Notes: generated by a model not told the origin, from the letters alone. A DNA stretch of 6,943 nucleotides from Rhodobacterales bacterium 34-62-10 (GCA_002282555.1 NCJR01000107.1:1-6943); one strand, 5' to 3'. Counted from the stretch's first letter, positions 1-6,778 are shown. Numbers and translations are program-made.

Positions 1-490
1 AGGGCAAAGTCCTTCCGCTGAGAGCGATCCGCCCGTCAAGGCAGGTCGACAGCGGCCAGCTCGTGACGCTCACGGTTTTTCTGAAACCGCCTTGATGGTG
101 GGCACAAACCGGATCGTGCAACCTGTACAGGAGAGACAGCCCTGCGGATGACCCTGCGCAAAGGGCTATTGCCTGGACGTGCCGTTGCCATGGGCCTGGT
201 CAAACGATCGATCTTCTGTGGTACCCTGTTGCTGGCCAGTCGCGACGCCGCCGGGTGCAGGTCGCGGAGCAAATGCCTGATAACGCAACACAGCGGGCAT
301 GACTTGGGTCCAGGCTAGCCGCCTTCAGATGCGCCGGAGTATCATCACATTCACCACACAAGCACCCCTGCAGATTGCCAAGTGATCCTATCAAGCGGAA
401 TGCGACATTTCTTGACAGCACCAAGAGCGCCGCTTCAGTTCTCGACCGCGAAGGTAATCTAGGCTCTGTGCATTCCGCACTGCCGAGGAA
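1..490. other. Left-edge region without a defensible gene
   Basis: No frame here gives a recognisable protein. The best candidate is a plus-strand frame entering from the left edge and ending in TGA at 93-95. It reads as a short peptide containing VDSGQLVTLTV, loosely like the SAF-type stretch of FlgA/CpaB proteins. Two tiny frames follow with overlapping stop/start signals: ATG at 94-96 overlapping the TGA, and ATG at 148-150 overlapping the next TGA. The second of these has a hydrophobic stretch (FCGTLLLA) before stopping near 319. This could be a decayed operon end or chance. The minus-strand frames across 36-424 are rich in Arg/Cys/Ser and look non-coding. Confidence 0.3.
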
Positions 491-501
491 ACATGCATGA
501 T

Positions 502-1023
502 CTACACCACTTTCACCTCATGTGCAGAAACCCCAACCCGGGTCGCACGCCCCATGATATCGAGCAAAATCCACACGCGCCGATCAGGATCAATACTTTG
601 CACTTCAGCCACAAAATCGGCGAAAGGCCCATTGATCAGCTGAACCCTATCACCTGGATCGATAGAGGATGGTTCGCTCATGAGGCCACTCGCATCGCAT
701 CTTGCCCGCAATGCGCTGATCAAGGATGGTGGAGCCTTTGCTAGCCGACCTCCGAACCCGACAAGACGGCTAACACCGAGCGTGCCATTGATCGGGCTCC
801 ACGTGGATGTCGAATGCCCCAAGGTGACAAAGAGATAGCCCGGAAATAACTGTTCCTCGCGGGTTACAAATTCTCCATTACGCCGCCGCGTCACCTGGTG
901 CATTGGATTGAAAACGTCGTAGCCTTGTCTCGCCAGATTGCGAACAGCCAGCCTCATCCCATTGGGTTTGAGTTGCGCCAATAGCCAATCTGATGCAGCA
1001 TTTTGTTCTGCCAAGATAGTCAT
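502..1023 (-). CDS. NusG-paralogue / RfaH-like transcription elongation-antitermination protein
   Basis: A 173-residue protein with the two-domain NusG architecture. The N-terminal NGN domain runs from about residue 12 to 108: WLLAQLKPN at 13-21, then EEQLFPGYLFVTL at 56-68, then the GVSRLVGFGG stretch at 83-92. The C-terminal KOW domain starts near PGDRVQLINGPF at 123-134 and continues to the end with GRATRVGV. The family binds RNA polymerase at the clamp helices and alters pausing and Rho termination. Specialised paralogues (RfaH, LoaP, UpxY types) act on long polysaccharide operons. It is shorter and more divergent than housekeeping NusG, and it sits by a BY-kinase rather than in the secE-nusG-rplK cluster, so I infer a specialised role. 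The start is set by ATG with a strong Shine-Dalgarno 4-5 bases away from the AGGAGGTGA block. A possible upstream gene at 1036-1605 would be co-transcribed. A divergent housekeeping NusG is the less likely alternative. Confidence 0.9.
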   Translation of the reverse strand: MTILAEQNAASDWLLAQLKPNGMRLAVRNLARQGYDVFNPMHQVTRRRNGEFVTREEQLFPGYLFVTLGHSTSTWSPINGTLGVSRLVGFGGRLAKAPPSLISALRARCDASGLMSEPSSIDPGDRVQLINGPFADFVAEVQSIDPDRRVWILLDIMGRATRVGVSAHEVKVV

Positions 1024-1027
1024 CCTG

Positions 1028-1036
1028 TCACCTCCT
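1028..1036 (-). promoter_or_regulatory. Strong ribosome-binding site of the NusG-like gene
   Basis: On the minus strand this reads AGGAGGTGA, a full anti-16S match, with ACAGG... spacing that puts GGAGG 7 bases from the ATG at 1023. It fixes the start of the NusG-like gene. Its first bases overlap the TGA stop (1036-1038) of the possible upstream frame, which would allow translational coupling. Confidence 0.85.
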
Positions 1037-1605
1037 CACGTCGTAGGACACCCTTGATGCGGCCCCCTGCTCGACAATCTAAACCTCACGTCACACGGAA
1101 TAACCTGACGGCCCATACCAATTTTTGTCGCACAGAGGATCATACTTAACAGATGCAAGATGAAGCCCAAGACCGGAAGCGTAGAAGAGCCAAGGTCCGG
1201 GGACTGAGCAGTCAGCGCGAGTCCTATCAGCACGCCTGCGCATAGTAAGACAGAATGACCACAGCCTCGTCGCCACCCATCCTCAATTCTGATGTCTTCG
1301 CACGAGAATCTGGCCTTAACTGAATGTCCCATGTCGCAAGAGAACGCGCCTGATTGCGCTGACACCGGTGCTGTCAAAGCGCATAGATCTTGTGAGGATG
1401 GCGCGCCCTCCGGCATAATCCGAAGTTTCGACGGCAGTTGACGCAACGATGATGAACCTGCGTTCCGCAAATTTGATCTCACACTTTGTGAGTAATCCGG
1501 CGCCGATTTTGCTCCTCTGCCTCCTGTGACACCGCAAGCAGCTGTCATCGTCTCAAAAATCCGCGCCTGCTCTGCATGATCAATATGAATGTCAGATCTT
1601 AACAA
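1036..1605 (-). CDS. Possible hypothetical protein with two C-terminal hydrophobic segments
   Basis: An open frame of 189 codons that I do not recognise. The first 110 or so residues are polar and low in recognisable structure. The C-terminal third has two hydrophobic stretches, SVLLCAGVLIGLALTAQ and LPVLGFILHLLSMILCA, which could be membrane helices joined by a short loop. The start would be TTG at 1605 with GGAG 4 bases upstream and a second purine-rich block (AGGAAG) further up. The stop TGA overlaps the ribosome-binding site of the NusG-like gene. This operon-like spacing is the main support. Against it are the absence of any known domain, a Ser/Arg/Cys-rich composition, and two other sizeable minus-strand frames over the same DNA (1091-1276, 1316-1537). 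It may instead be untranslated leader or a decayed gene. Confidence 0.33.
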   Translation of the reverse strand: MLRSDIHIDHAEQARIFETMTAACGVTGGRGAKSAPDYSQSVRSNLRNAGSSSLRQLPSKLRIMPEGAPSSQDLCALTAPVSAQSGAFSCDMGHSVKARFSCEDIRIEDGWRRGCGHSVLLCAGVLIGLALTAQSPDLGSSTLPVLGFILHLLSMILCATKIGMGRQVIPCDVRFRLSSRGPHQGCPTT

Positions 1606-1622
1606 TGAGCTCCAACTTCCTG

Positions 1623-1649
1623 TTTTTATTCACTTTAATGAAGTAAAAA
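1623..1649. promoter_or_regulatory. AT-rich inverted repeat, possible operator
   Basis: The left arm is TTTTTA+TTCA (1623-1632) and the right arm is TGAA+G+TAAAAA (1639-1649). This gives 10 matching pairs with one extra G, around a CTTTAA centre. It lies about 18-44 bases upstream of the TTG of the possible minus-strand gene, where a promoter or operator would sit. It has no GC stem, so it is unlikely to be an intrinsic terminator. A regulator-binding role is inference. Confidence 0.35.
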
Positions 1650-1999
1650 TAGGCCTTGGTGACGCAAAATAAAAGGGTCCATCGCCATGACGATAATGCG
1701 TAGTGTTTGTTCTTTGCATTAAGGAATATCATTAATCGGCCTATCACGCGGCGCATGGACTACGTTCAAATTTAATCTGAATGCTTAAGACTATGAGCCT
1801 ACACCCAAAATCACAAAAAGGTGTGGTGTCGATGCAGCCCTCATGTGGTTTTGTCCAGTGGGGCACTTCACGGGGGTTGCTTTCTTTGGCTTACTGGGCA
1901 AGAGGCAATGTGTAGACCGAAAACTGTGAAGCCGAAAAGTAACGTTGTAGCCAACAGCATATGGCATGTATCAGGCTGGCGCAAAAAGGGATCGTGATG

Positions 2000-2027
2000 G
2001 CGTGGTCTGATAGGATAAGACCAACGC
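2000..2027 (+). promoter_or_regulatory. Hairpin in the leader just upstream of the BY-kinase gene
   Basis: TGGTCT (2003-2008) pairs perfectly with AGACCA (2018-2023) around a 9-base GATAGGATA loop. GCG (2000-2002) pairs with CGC (2025-2027) across one bulged A. It ends 56 bases before the TTG start and has no following T-run, so it is not a standard terminator. It could be an RNA leader element, for example a pause or recruitment hairpin, or a DNA operator dyad. No ops/JUMPStart consensus was seen. Confidence 0.4.
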
Positions 2028-2083
2028 AAAGTGCTATGAGACACGCCCATTACAGCGGCGACTATTTCTGAGGGGCGAGCGAC

Positions 2084-4273
2084 TTGGCCAAAGTGGAACA
2101 ATCAAACGCAAAGTTTGATGACGATGAGATCGATCTTGGTGCGCTGGCACTTCGACTTTGGGCCGGTAAGGTACTTATTGGAGTATGTACAGTAATTGCT
2201 GGCATCATCGGTCTGATCGTCGCACTGGGAACACCGCCCACTTACAATGCAATCGCACTTTTGCAGCTGGAAGAAAAGTCCGGGCAGTTGGCGCTTCCGG
2301 AGTCCTTGACTGGGCTTGCGGCAAACGATCCACGGAGCGTGACTGAAATTGAAATCATCACCTCCCGCATGGTCCTTGGTCAAGCGGCGGCCGACGCGCA
2401 AGTGGACTGGCGCGCGAGCCCAAGAACACTACCGCTTCCTTTAAATGCCTTGGCAAATATTGGCATCCCAGTGCCCGAAGTTCTTGGTCTGGACGCATTT
2501 GCGCGACCTGAGGATCGACTAAGACTTGATCTCTTGGAAGTGCCTCAAGATTGGCTGGGCGAAACGATTGTGCTCACTGTTGAAGAGGGCAATAGTTTTC
2601 GCCTGACACTACCCGATGACAGTGAGCTTTCTGGCATTGCAGACACGACAGTCATGGTACCAGAACGCGGGTTTGCATTGCGCGTGGGTGACTTAGCTGC
2701 AGCACCTGGACGCGAGTTTGAAATAACTCACCTGAGTGAAAACGCTGTGATCCGGGATCTACGGGCTAGGCTTTCCGTCGCCGAGCGGGGCCGACAGTCC
2801 GGAATACTTGAGCTGCGCCTGACAGGTCGGGACCTTGAAAGCACAGAACGTGTTCTGGATGCAATCACGCAGGCCTATTTGAACCAGAATGTATCACGAT
2901 CCGCCGCAGAAGCCGAAAGCAGCTTGGTATTTGTAGAAAGCCAGATACCAGCCGCGGAAACAAAGATCCGCGACGCTGAACGCGCTCTGAATGATTATCG
3001 CCAACAACAGCAGGCGATTGACCTGGGCTTTGAAGGTCAAAGCCTCTTGACACAAATCAGCAGCCTTGAAGACCAGCTGCAGCAGCTGAATAACGAGGAA
3101 GCGACTCTCGCCAATAGATACACGCCTAATCACCCAGAATATCAACAGCTTATAAATTCGCGACAGCGACTGGAAGACCGCTTGGAACGCTTGAGAGATG
3201 AAGTGGCAAATCTGCCCACGACACAGCGTGAAGTTCTCAATCTCACACGTGACTTTGAATTAGCACAGTCCGTTTATGTGGAACTGCTAAATCGTGCGCA
3301 AGAGCTCCGCGTGTTGCGAGCGAGTACAATCGGTAACGTCAGAATTGTCGATTCCGCAAATGCTGATGATCGCCCCATTGCACCACGCCGGTCTTTGATC
3401 CTCGCGTTAAGTCTGGTCCTTGGTTTCTTTGGCGGGGTTGGAGTAGTTTTAGTACAAAACTTTCTGCGCCGAGGCATACAAAGCGCAGAAGAAATCACGA
3501 GCCTTGGTATCCCTGTCTTTGCAACTGTTAATTTGAACTTAAAAACGCAAAAGCAAAACAAGCGCAAAACCAATCTTCCAATTCTTGCTTTGACAGACCC
3601 GACAGATCTGACCATCGAAGGCTTTAGATCACTTCGGACAAGTTTGCACTTTGCCATGCTTGATGCTGACAAGAAGGTTGTTACTTTGACGAGCGCTTCG
3701 CCCGATTCGGGTAAGTCGTTCACATCAATCAATTTGGGTGTGGTCGCAGCGCAGGCAGGGCAATCAGTTTGTGTTGTGGACGCGGATATGCGCCGCGGTC
3801 ACCTTCGTCGCTACTTTGATCTTCCAAAATCGCACCCTGGCCTTGCGGATTATCTGTCCGGCCAAGCCAATTTGGACGATATCATCGTAAAATCATCAAC
3901 ATCAGGTCTCAGTTTTATATCGACGGGTAAGTATCCACCGAACCCATCAGAGCTATTGATGCGTCCCAAATTTGAGGATCTCATCACAGAGCTAGACAAG
4001 CGGTTTGACCTTTCGATTATTGACACACCTCCGGTTCTAGCGGTCACTGATCCGCTTATTGTTGGCAAGGCAACTGGAGCGACGATAGCTATTGTGCGCT
4101 TTGACTTCACAACAGCTCATCAGATTGAGGTCATGCAAAGCCAGTTGTTGCAAGCTGGTGGACGTCTATCTGGAGCCATATTGAACTGCTTTGATCCACG
4201 TCGGGTAAAAGCCGGCTCTGCTTATGGATATAGCTATAGATACGACTATCGACAGGACGAGACCGAGGCCTAG
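2084..4273 (+). CDS. Wzz-type polysaccharide co-polymerase fused to BY-kinase (Wzc/ExoP-like tyrosine autokinase)
   Basis: A 729-residue inner-membrane protein controlling polymerisation and export of exopolysaccharide or capsule by autophosphorylation on C-terminal tyrosines. Order of parts: cytoplasmic start with a Wzz-like DDEIDLGALALRLW segment; TM1 at about 30-48; a long periplasmic domain with coiled coil at about 285-410; a GNVR signature (GNVRIVDSA, 417-425) and the Pro-rich PIAPRR; TM2 at about 437-457. The cytoplasmic kinase has EGFRSLRT at 512-519 (the RxLR-type oligomerisation motif), Walker A SPDSGKS with K544, Walker A' VVDADMR with D566 and D568, and Walker B SIIDTPP with D647. 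The tail has tyrosines at 714, 716, 718, 720 and 722. All key residues are present and the length is typical of single-chain proteobacterial kinases. The start is TTG: GAGGGG (2070-2075) lies 8 bases upstream, an in-frame stop overlaps it at 2069-2071, and no ATG occurs before residue 96. No other polysaccharide gene follows in the window. Confidence 0.95.
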   Translation: MAKVEQSNAKFDDDEIDLGALALRLWAGKVLIGVCTVIAGIIGLIVALGTPPTYNAIALLQLEEKSGQLALPESLTGLAANDPRSVTEIEIITSRMVLGQAAADAQVDWRASPRTLPLPLNALANIGIPVPEVLGLDAFARPEDRLRLDLLEVPQDWLGETIVLTVEEGNSFRLTLPDDSELSGIADTTVMVPERGFALRVGDLAAAPGREFEITHLSENAVIRDLRARLSVAERGRQSGILELRLTGRDLESTERVLDAITQAYLNQNVSRSAAEAESSLVFVESQIPAAETKIRDAERALNDYRQQQQAIDLGFEGQSLLTQISSLEDQLQQLNNEEATLANRYTPNHPEYQQLINSRQRLEDRLERLRDEVANLPTTQREVLNLTRDFELAQSVYVELLNRAQELRVLRASTIGNVRIVDSANADDRPIAPRRSLILALSLVLGFFGGVGVVLVQNFLRRGIQSAEEITSLGIPVFATVNLNLKTQKQNKRKTNLPILALTDPTDLTIEGFRSLRTSLHFAMLDADKKVVTLTSASPDSGKSFTSINLGVVAAQAGQSVCVVDADMRRGHLRRYFDLPKSHPGLADYLSGQANLDDIIVKSSTSGLSFISTGKYPPNPSELLMRPKFEDLITELDKRFDLSIIDTPPVLAVTDPLIVGKATGATIAIVRFDFTTAHQIEVMQSQLLQAGGRLSGAILNCFDPRRVKAGSAYGYSYRYDYRQDETEA

Positions 4274-4585
4274 GACGCAAATTAAGCGCACGCCACGTTT
4301 AACTGCGAACACGTACAATACCGGCTGAGAGTGTTACACGATCACATCTCTAAAAGGGTGCCTAATTCTGTCCAGGCGCTTTCATGATTATTCGAAGTCG
4401 CCGCATACAACTCGTATCCATGTGATGGATGGGGCTTAGGCCAGCCATCAACTTTGCCTTCTATTATCAATCACTAAACATAGTTTAGTCGGATCTTTGG
4501 CCCAGCACCCATTACACAGAGACTTCTATAGGTTGGTGAGCACATACTAATAAGCACTGGCCTGAATACAAATTTAACCAATAAA
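4274..4585. other. Intergenic gap between convergent genes, no gene seen
   Basis: About 310 bases between the stops of the kinase and the LuxR-type gene. No frame gives a plausible protein. There is no GC-rich stem followed by a T-run, so neither gene has an obvious intrinsic terminator here. Two short perfect dyads occur: ATCCAT/ATGGAT around GTG (4416-4430), and a 7-3-7 dyad at 4473-4489. Confidence 0.5.
4473..4489. repeat. Perfect 7-3-7 AT-rich dyad (ACTAAAC / GTTTAGT)
   Basis: ACTAAAC and GTTTAGT flank ATA with no mismatch. The size and symmetry suit a dimeric DNA-binding protein better than a terminator, as the stem is AT-rich and no T-run follows. Its place between convergent genes is unusual for an operator, so a chance dyad, or a promoter for something outside the visible genes, remains possible. 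Confidence 0.35.
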
Positions 4586-5599
4586 TTAGTTTAATTGGAT
4601 ATGCTCTAGGAGGGTATGTATCAAGAAGCGCTCTAATGTCACATGATCTGTTTTATTCAAAGCGCTTCGAGCTTGAAGTGCAACAGTAACCGGGGACTTC
4701 GCTAGAATCGTTGCTGCTTCTTTGATTGTATGCCCTTGCAGCAGCGCTGTAATAGCCTCTACTTCTTTCTTGGTAAACTCAGGAAAGGCGTTTCGAATAT
4801 CTTTCCTTGAAACTATGTCGGATAATGGTGCAATGAATCCATAGACAAAGCCAGGACCGCCACTGCTCAAAGCTGCATATTTAACTGATACAACAACTGC
4901 TCTGCCGGAGTTTGTTTGAACAACCCTTGCTTGGCTTGCTTGATTAGTCTCACACTCACGTGCCAAATCAACGCACAGGTCTTCTAAGCTCTTAATCTCA
5001 TGATCAAACTCTGCTGACACTTCTGAAGTAGGTTTTAAGTTTGGGAAAAGGATGAACTTCTCCCTTGCAGAAAAAAAATGTCTCAATGACTTCAGACGCC
5101 GCGCCCAAATATGAATTGCTGGAAGCAAAGTTGCCAGCTGAGGTTTGAAAAAATAAATTTGATATAGAGCATGCAACACCTTCTCGATGTTATCATGTGC
5201 TGCAACATGCGGAATCTCTATATGAAGCTGTGTATCTACGCACGACAACTTTAGATCGTTTGTGGCTACGTTCTTGATAAAGGTTGCAATGACAATTCTA
5301 TTCTCCGGAGAAATCAAAAATGCCGTCAATACAATATTTTCTTGAACTTGGGCAATCAAGCAGGGCGTCTCCGTCTCGCCAGCCAATGTCTGATCGACGC
5401 TTATCCAATTTCTTTCATTCCACATCAGAAAGACATCGTGCAATGTGGCCAGCGGTGTTTCCTCTGACACGCTAAATATGTCTTTGAAGCCATCAGTGAT
5501 CACTGCAACATTCAAGTTGCCGTCAAATTCGACAAAAGCCCAGTCATTTGCTAAGGGTTGCCGATGAGTTTTCGATTCTCTGCCGATTGTGGTCGTCAT
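4586..5599 (-). CDS. LuxR-type HTH transcriptional regulator with unrecognised N-terminal half
   Basis: A 337-residue protein. The C-terminus (about 273-330) fits a LuxR/GerE helix-turn-helix: FTKKEVEAITALLQGHTIKE, then AATILAKSPVTVALQARSAL with the usual TV pair (305-306) and a Lys at 316 in NKTD. The match is degenerate: the normal N/R-TV-x-x-H spacing is VTVALQ, without the His. The N-terminal 270 residues show no autoinducer-binding or receiver signature that I can identify. WAFVEFDGNLNVAVITDGF (20-38) has a PAS-like look, and a second globular block spans 195-260. It would be a cytoplasmic sensor-regulator of unknown signal. Codon use is AT-rich compared with the kinase, suggesting separate acquisition. 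The ATG at 5599 has only a weak GAG-type ribosome-binding sequence. The gene is convergent with the kinase, so it is not in its operon. Confidence 0.75.
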   Translation of the reverse strand: MTTTIGRESKTHRQPLANDWAFVEFDGNLNVAVITDGFKDIFSVSEETPLATLHDVFLMWNERNWISVDQTLAGETETPCLIAQVQENIVLTAFLISPENRIVIATFIKNVATNDLKLSCVDTQLHIEIPHVAAHDNIEKVLHALYQIYFFKPQLATLLPAIHIWARRLKSLRHFFSAREKFILFPNLKPTSEVSAEFDHEIKSLEDLCVDLARECETNQASQARVVQTNSGRAVVVSVKYAALSSGGPGFVYGFIAPLSDIVSRKDIRNAFPEFTKKEVEAITALLQGHTIKEAATILAKSPVTVALQARSALNKTDHVTLERFLIHTLLEHIQLN

Positions 5600-6017
5600 T
5601 AAAGTTTACTCACATTAGACACTGTTGCGGCTTACTCGCCATGAACTAAGCATAATGGGCATCGCGCTTTCGTTGGAAAAAAATCGACGTTGACCTTCTG
5701 AGGCAATTGGATCCTTATTTTTGCTATGTAAGCACACACCTCAAGTTTATCAACCTAGCTCGGAGATCCACTTGGTCAAAGGTACAATCGCACAAATTTG
5801 AAAGTGCATTATTCCTATTCTATACCGACCTGTCAACTGCCTCTACTTTAAGTTGCACCACTCTGCAAAATCGAATGCCTGCAGAGCGTACAGACGTGCT
5901 GTGCCTTTGAAGGAATGAAGTTAAGTGGCAATTCTAAACAGGAGGCGCGGAATCACTGCGCGTACCGAGCTCTATTGTGCTAGTTTTGACATGCGGAGAA
6001 ACCATCGCTTTGGATAC
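5600..6017. other. Gene-poor region between the LuxR-type regulator and the IS element
   Basis: About 420 bases with no convincing coding sequence. It should contain the minus-strand promoter of the LuxR-type gene in its left part, but I cannot place boxes with confidence. A 67-codon plus-strand frame from a TTG at 5707 has no ribosome-binding site and no recognisable motif. A TTGACA hexamer occurs at 5986-5991, pointing toward the IS, without a good -10. The right end abuts the IS terminal repeat. Confidence 0.5.
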
Positions 6018-6031
6018 GGTTCTGTCGCAAA
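6018..6031 (+). repeat. IS6-family left terminal inverted repeat
   Basis: GGTTCTGTCGCAAA, identical to the reverse complement of 6831-6844. It marks the left boundary of the element and lies 40 bases beyond the transposase stop. Confidence 0.93.
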
Positions 6032-6050
6032 TTTTGTTGGAGTTTGAGTG

Positions 6051-6063
6051 CGGGCATAGCCCG
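6051..6063 (-). terminator. Short GC hairpin after the transposase gene
   Basis: CGGGC and GCCCG pair around ATA, just downstream of the transposase stop on its own strand. It is followed by sequence of no strong T-run, so termination would be weak or Rho-assisted. A 10-base palindrome CATAATTATG (6066-6075) covers the stop codon itself. Confidence 0.3.
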
Positions 6064-6070
6064 GACATAA

Positions 6071-6778
6071 TTATGCTGCGAGCTCCGCAAACTGCTGAAA
6101 CGCGGTGATGCCGTTGGCATGGAACTGCCCCTTTCGGATCATGTGCGCGGTCTCGATCCCGGCCAAGGTCGCCTCGGCAGCATGGAACGCCTTGAAGCCA
6201 AGCATTGAGCCCGTGATCCGCTTTACGAAGCGATGGTCCTGTTCAATGATGTTATTGAGGTATTTGACCTGCAGGATCTTGATGGTGTTGCCTGAGCCCT
6301 TGAACTTCAGGATCACATTGACGCTTTGCAGGCCTGCCAGATTGGCGCCGCTCTTGTCGATGACGACACGGTCCGGCACGCCGTTCGTGCCAATTGCGCG
6401 CTTGAAAAACCGACGGGCCGCCGCCTTGTCGCGTCGCTCAGACAGCATGAAATCAAGGGTTTTTCCCGTTTTGTCGACCGCCCGGTAATAGTAGGTCCAT
6501 TTGCCCTTAACCTTGATGTAGGTTTCGTCCATGCGCCAAGATTCAGCCGTTGGTTTCTTGCGGGATTGCGCTTGTGCCGCCAGCAACGGCGCAAACTTAA
6601 CCACCCAACGGTTCAGCGTCCCATGATCAACGTCAACGCCGCGCTCCTCCATGATCTCCTCGAGATCACGGTAGGAACCAGGGTAGCGCAGATAAAAGAA
6701 CACGGCGTACAAGATCGCTTCTTTTGGGAAATGTACGCCCTTGAAGTCAACCATCGCTCCGCCCCTCTCGTCCGCCAC
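6071..6778 (-). CDS. IS6-family DDE transposase
   Basis: A 235-residue transposase, or 227 residues from the internal ATG. It catalyses strand cleavage and transfer at the element's terminal repeats. An N-terminal helix-turn-helix region (about 20-60) includes FKGVHFPKEAIL and VDHGTLNRWVVKF, both characteristic of IS6/IS26 relatives. The catalytic triad is D84 in WRMDETYIKVKGKW, D141 in VVIDKSGAN and E179 in YLNNIIEQDHRFVKR. There are 37 residues between the second D and the E, slightly more than the 34 of IS26. The frame is intact with no stop or shift, so it is likely active. The start is uncertain: GTG at 6778 gives an extra MADERGGA segment. ATG at 6754 has GAGAGG upstream and begins MVDFKGVHF, closer to the usual family N-terminus, so I prefer it. 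Confidence 0.95.
   Translation of the reverse strand: MADERGGAMVDFKGVHFPKEAILYAVFFYLRYPGSYRDLEEIMEERGVDVDHGTLNRWVVKFAPLLAAQAQSRKKPTAESWRMDETYIKVKGKWTYYYRAVDKTGKTLDFMLSERRDKAAARRFFKRAIGTNGVPDRVVIDKSGANLAGLQSVNVILKFKGSGNTIKILQVKYLNNIIEQDHRFVKRITGSMLGFKAFHAAEATLAGIETAHMIRKGQFHANGITAFQQFAELAA

Larger units (their letters stand above)
1606..2083. other. Divergent intergenic region between the NusG-like side and the BY-kinase
   Basis: About 480 bases with no convincing gene, AT-rich on its left part (1620-1800). It must carry the promoter of the plus-strand kinase and probably the minus-strand promoter. I see two related AT-rich dyads (1623-1649 and 1765-1781), a direct repeat of CATTAA at 1717-1722 and 1730-1735, and a hairpin at 2000-2027. 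No convincing -35/-10 pair could be assigned by eye. A 77-codon minus-strand frame (1868-2101) crosses the kinase start and is judged spurious. The long distance to the kinase start suggests a long 5' leader, but the transcription start is unknown. Confidence 0.55.

Noticed and set aside
493..744. 83-codon plus-strand frame
   Set aside because: It is antisense to the KOW domain end of the NusG-like gene; His/Pro/Cys-rich composition fits a shadow.
1719..1735. TTAA pair resembling a CtrA box
   Set aside because: The two TTAA blocks are 9 bases apart, not the 7 expected for TTAA-N7-TTAA.
1606..2083. ops / JUMPStart element for RfaH recruitment
   Set aside because: No GGCGGTAG-like sequence was found on the plus strand of the leader by eye.
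1868..2101. 77-codon minus-strand frame with a hydrophobic LLATTLLFGF stretch
   Set aside because: It overlaps the start of the kinase antisense and covers the leader hairpin. It has no family resemblance and its composition looks non-coding.
3274..3732. 152-codon minus-strand frame
   Set aside because: It lies fully antisense to the kinase TM2/Walker A region and is a shadow of that coding bias.
5707..5910. 67-codon plus-strand frame from TTG
   Set aside because: It has no ribosome-binding site, no motif, Ser/Thr/Leu-rich random-looking content, and an isolated position.
5986..6016. Promoter with TTGACA pointing into the IS
   Set aside because: The -35-like hexamer is good, but no acceptable -10 follows at 16-18 bases, and it would read antisense through the transposase.
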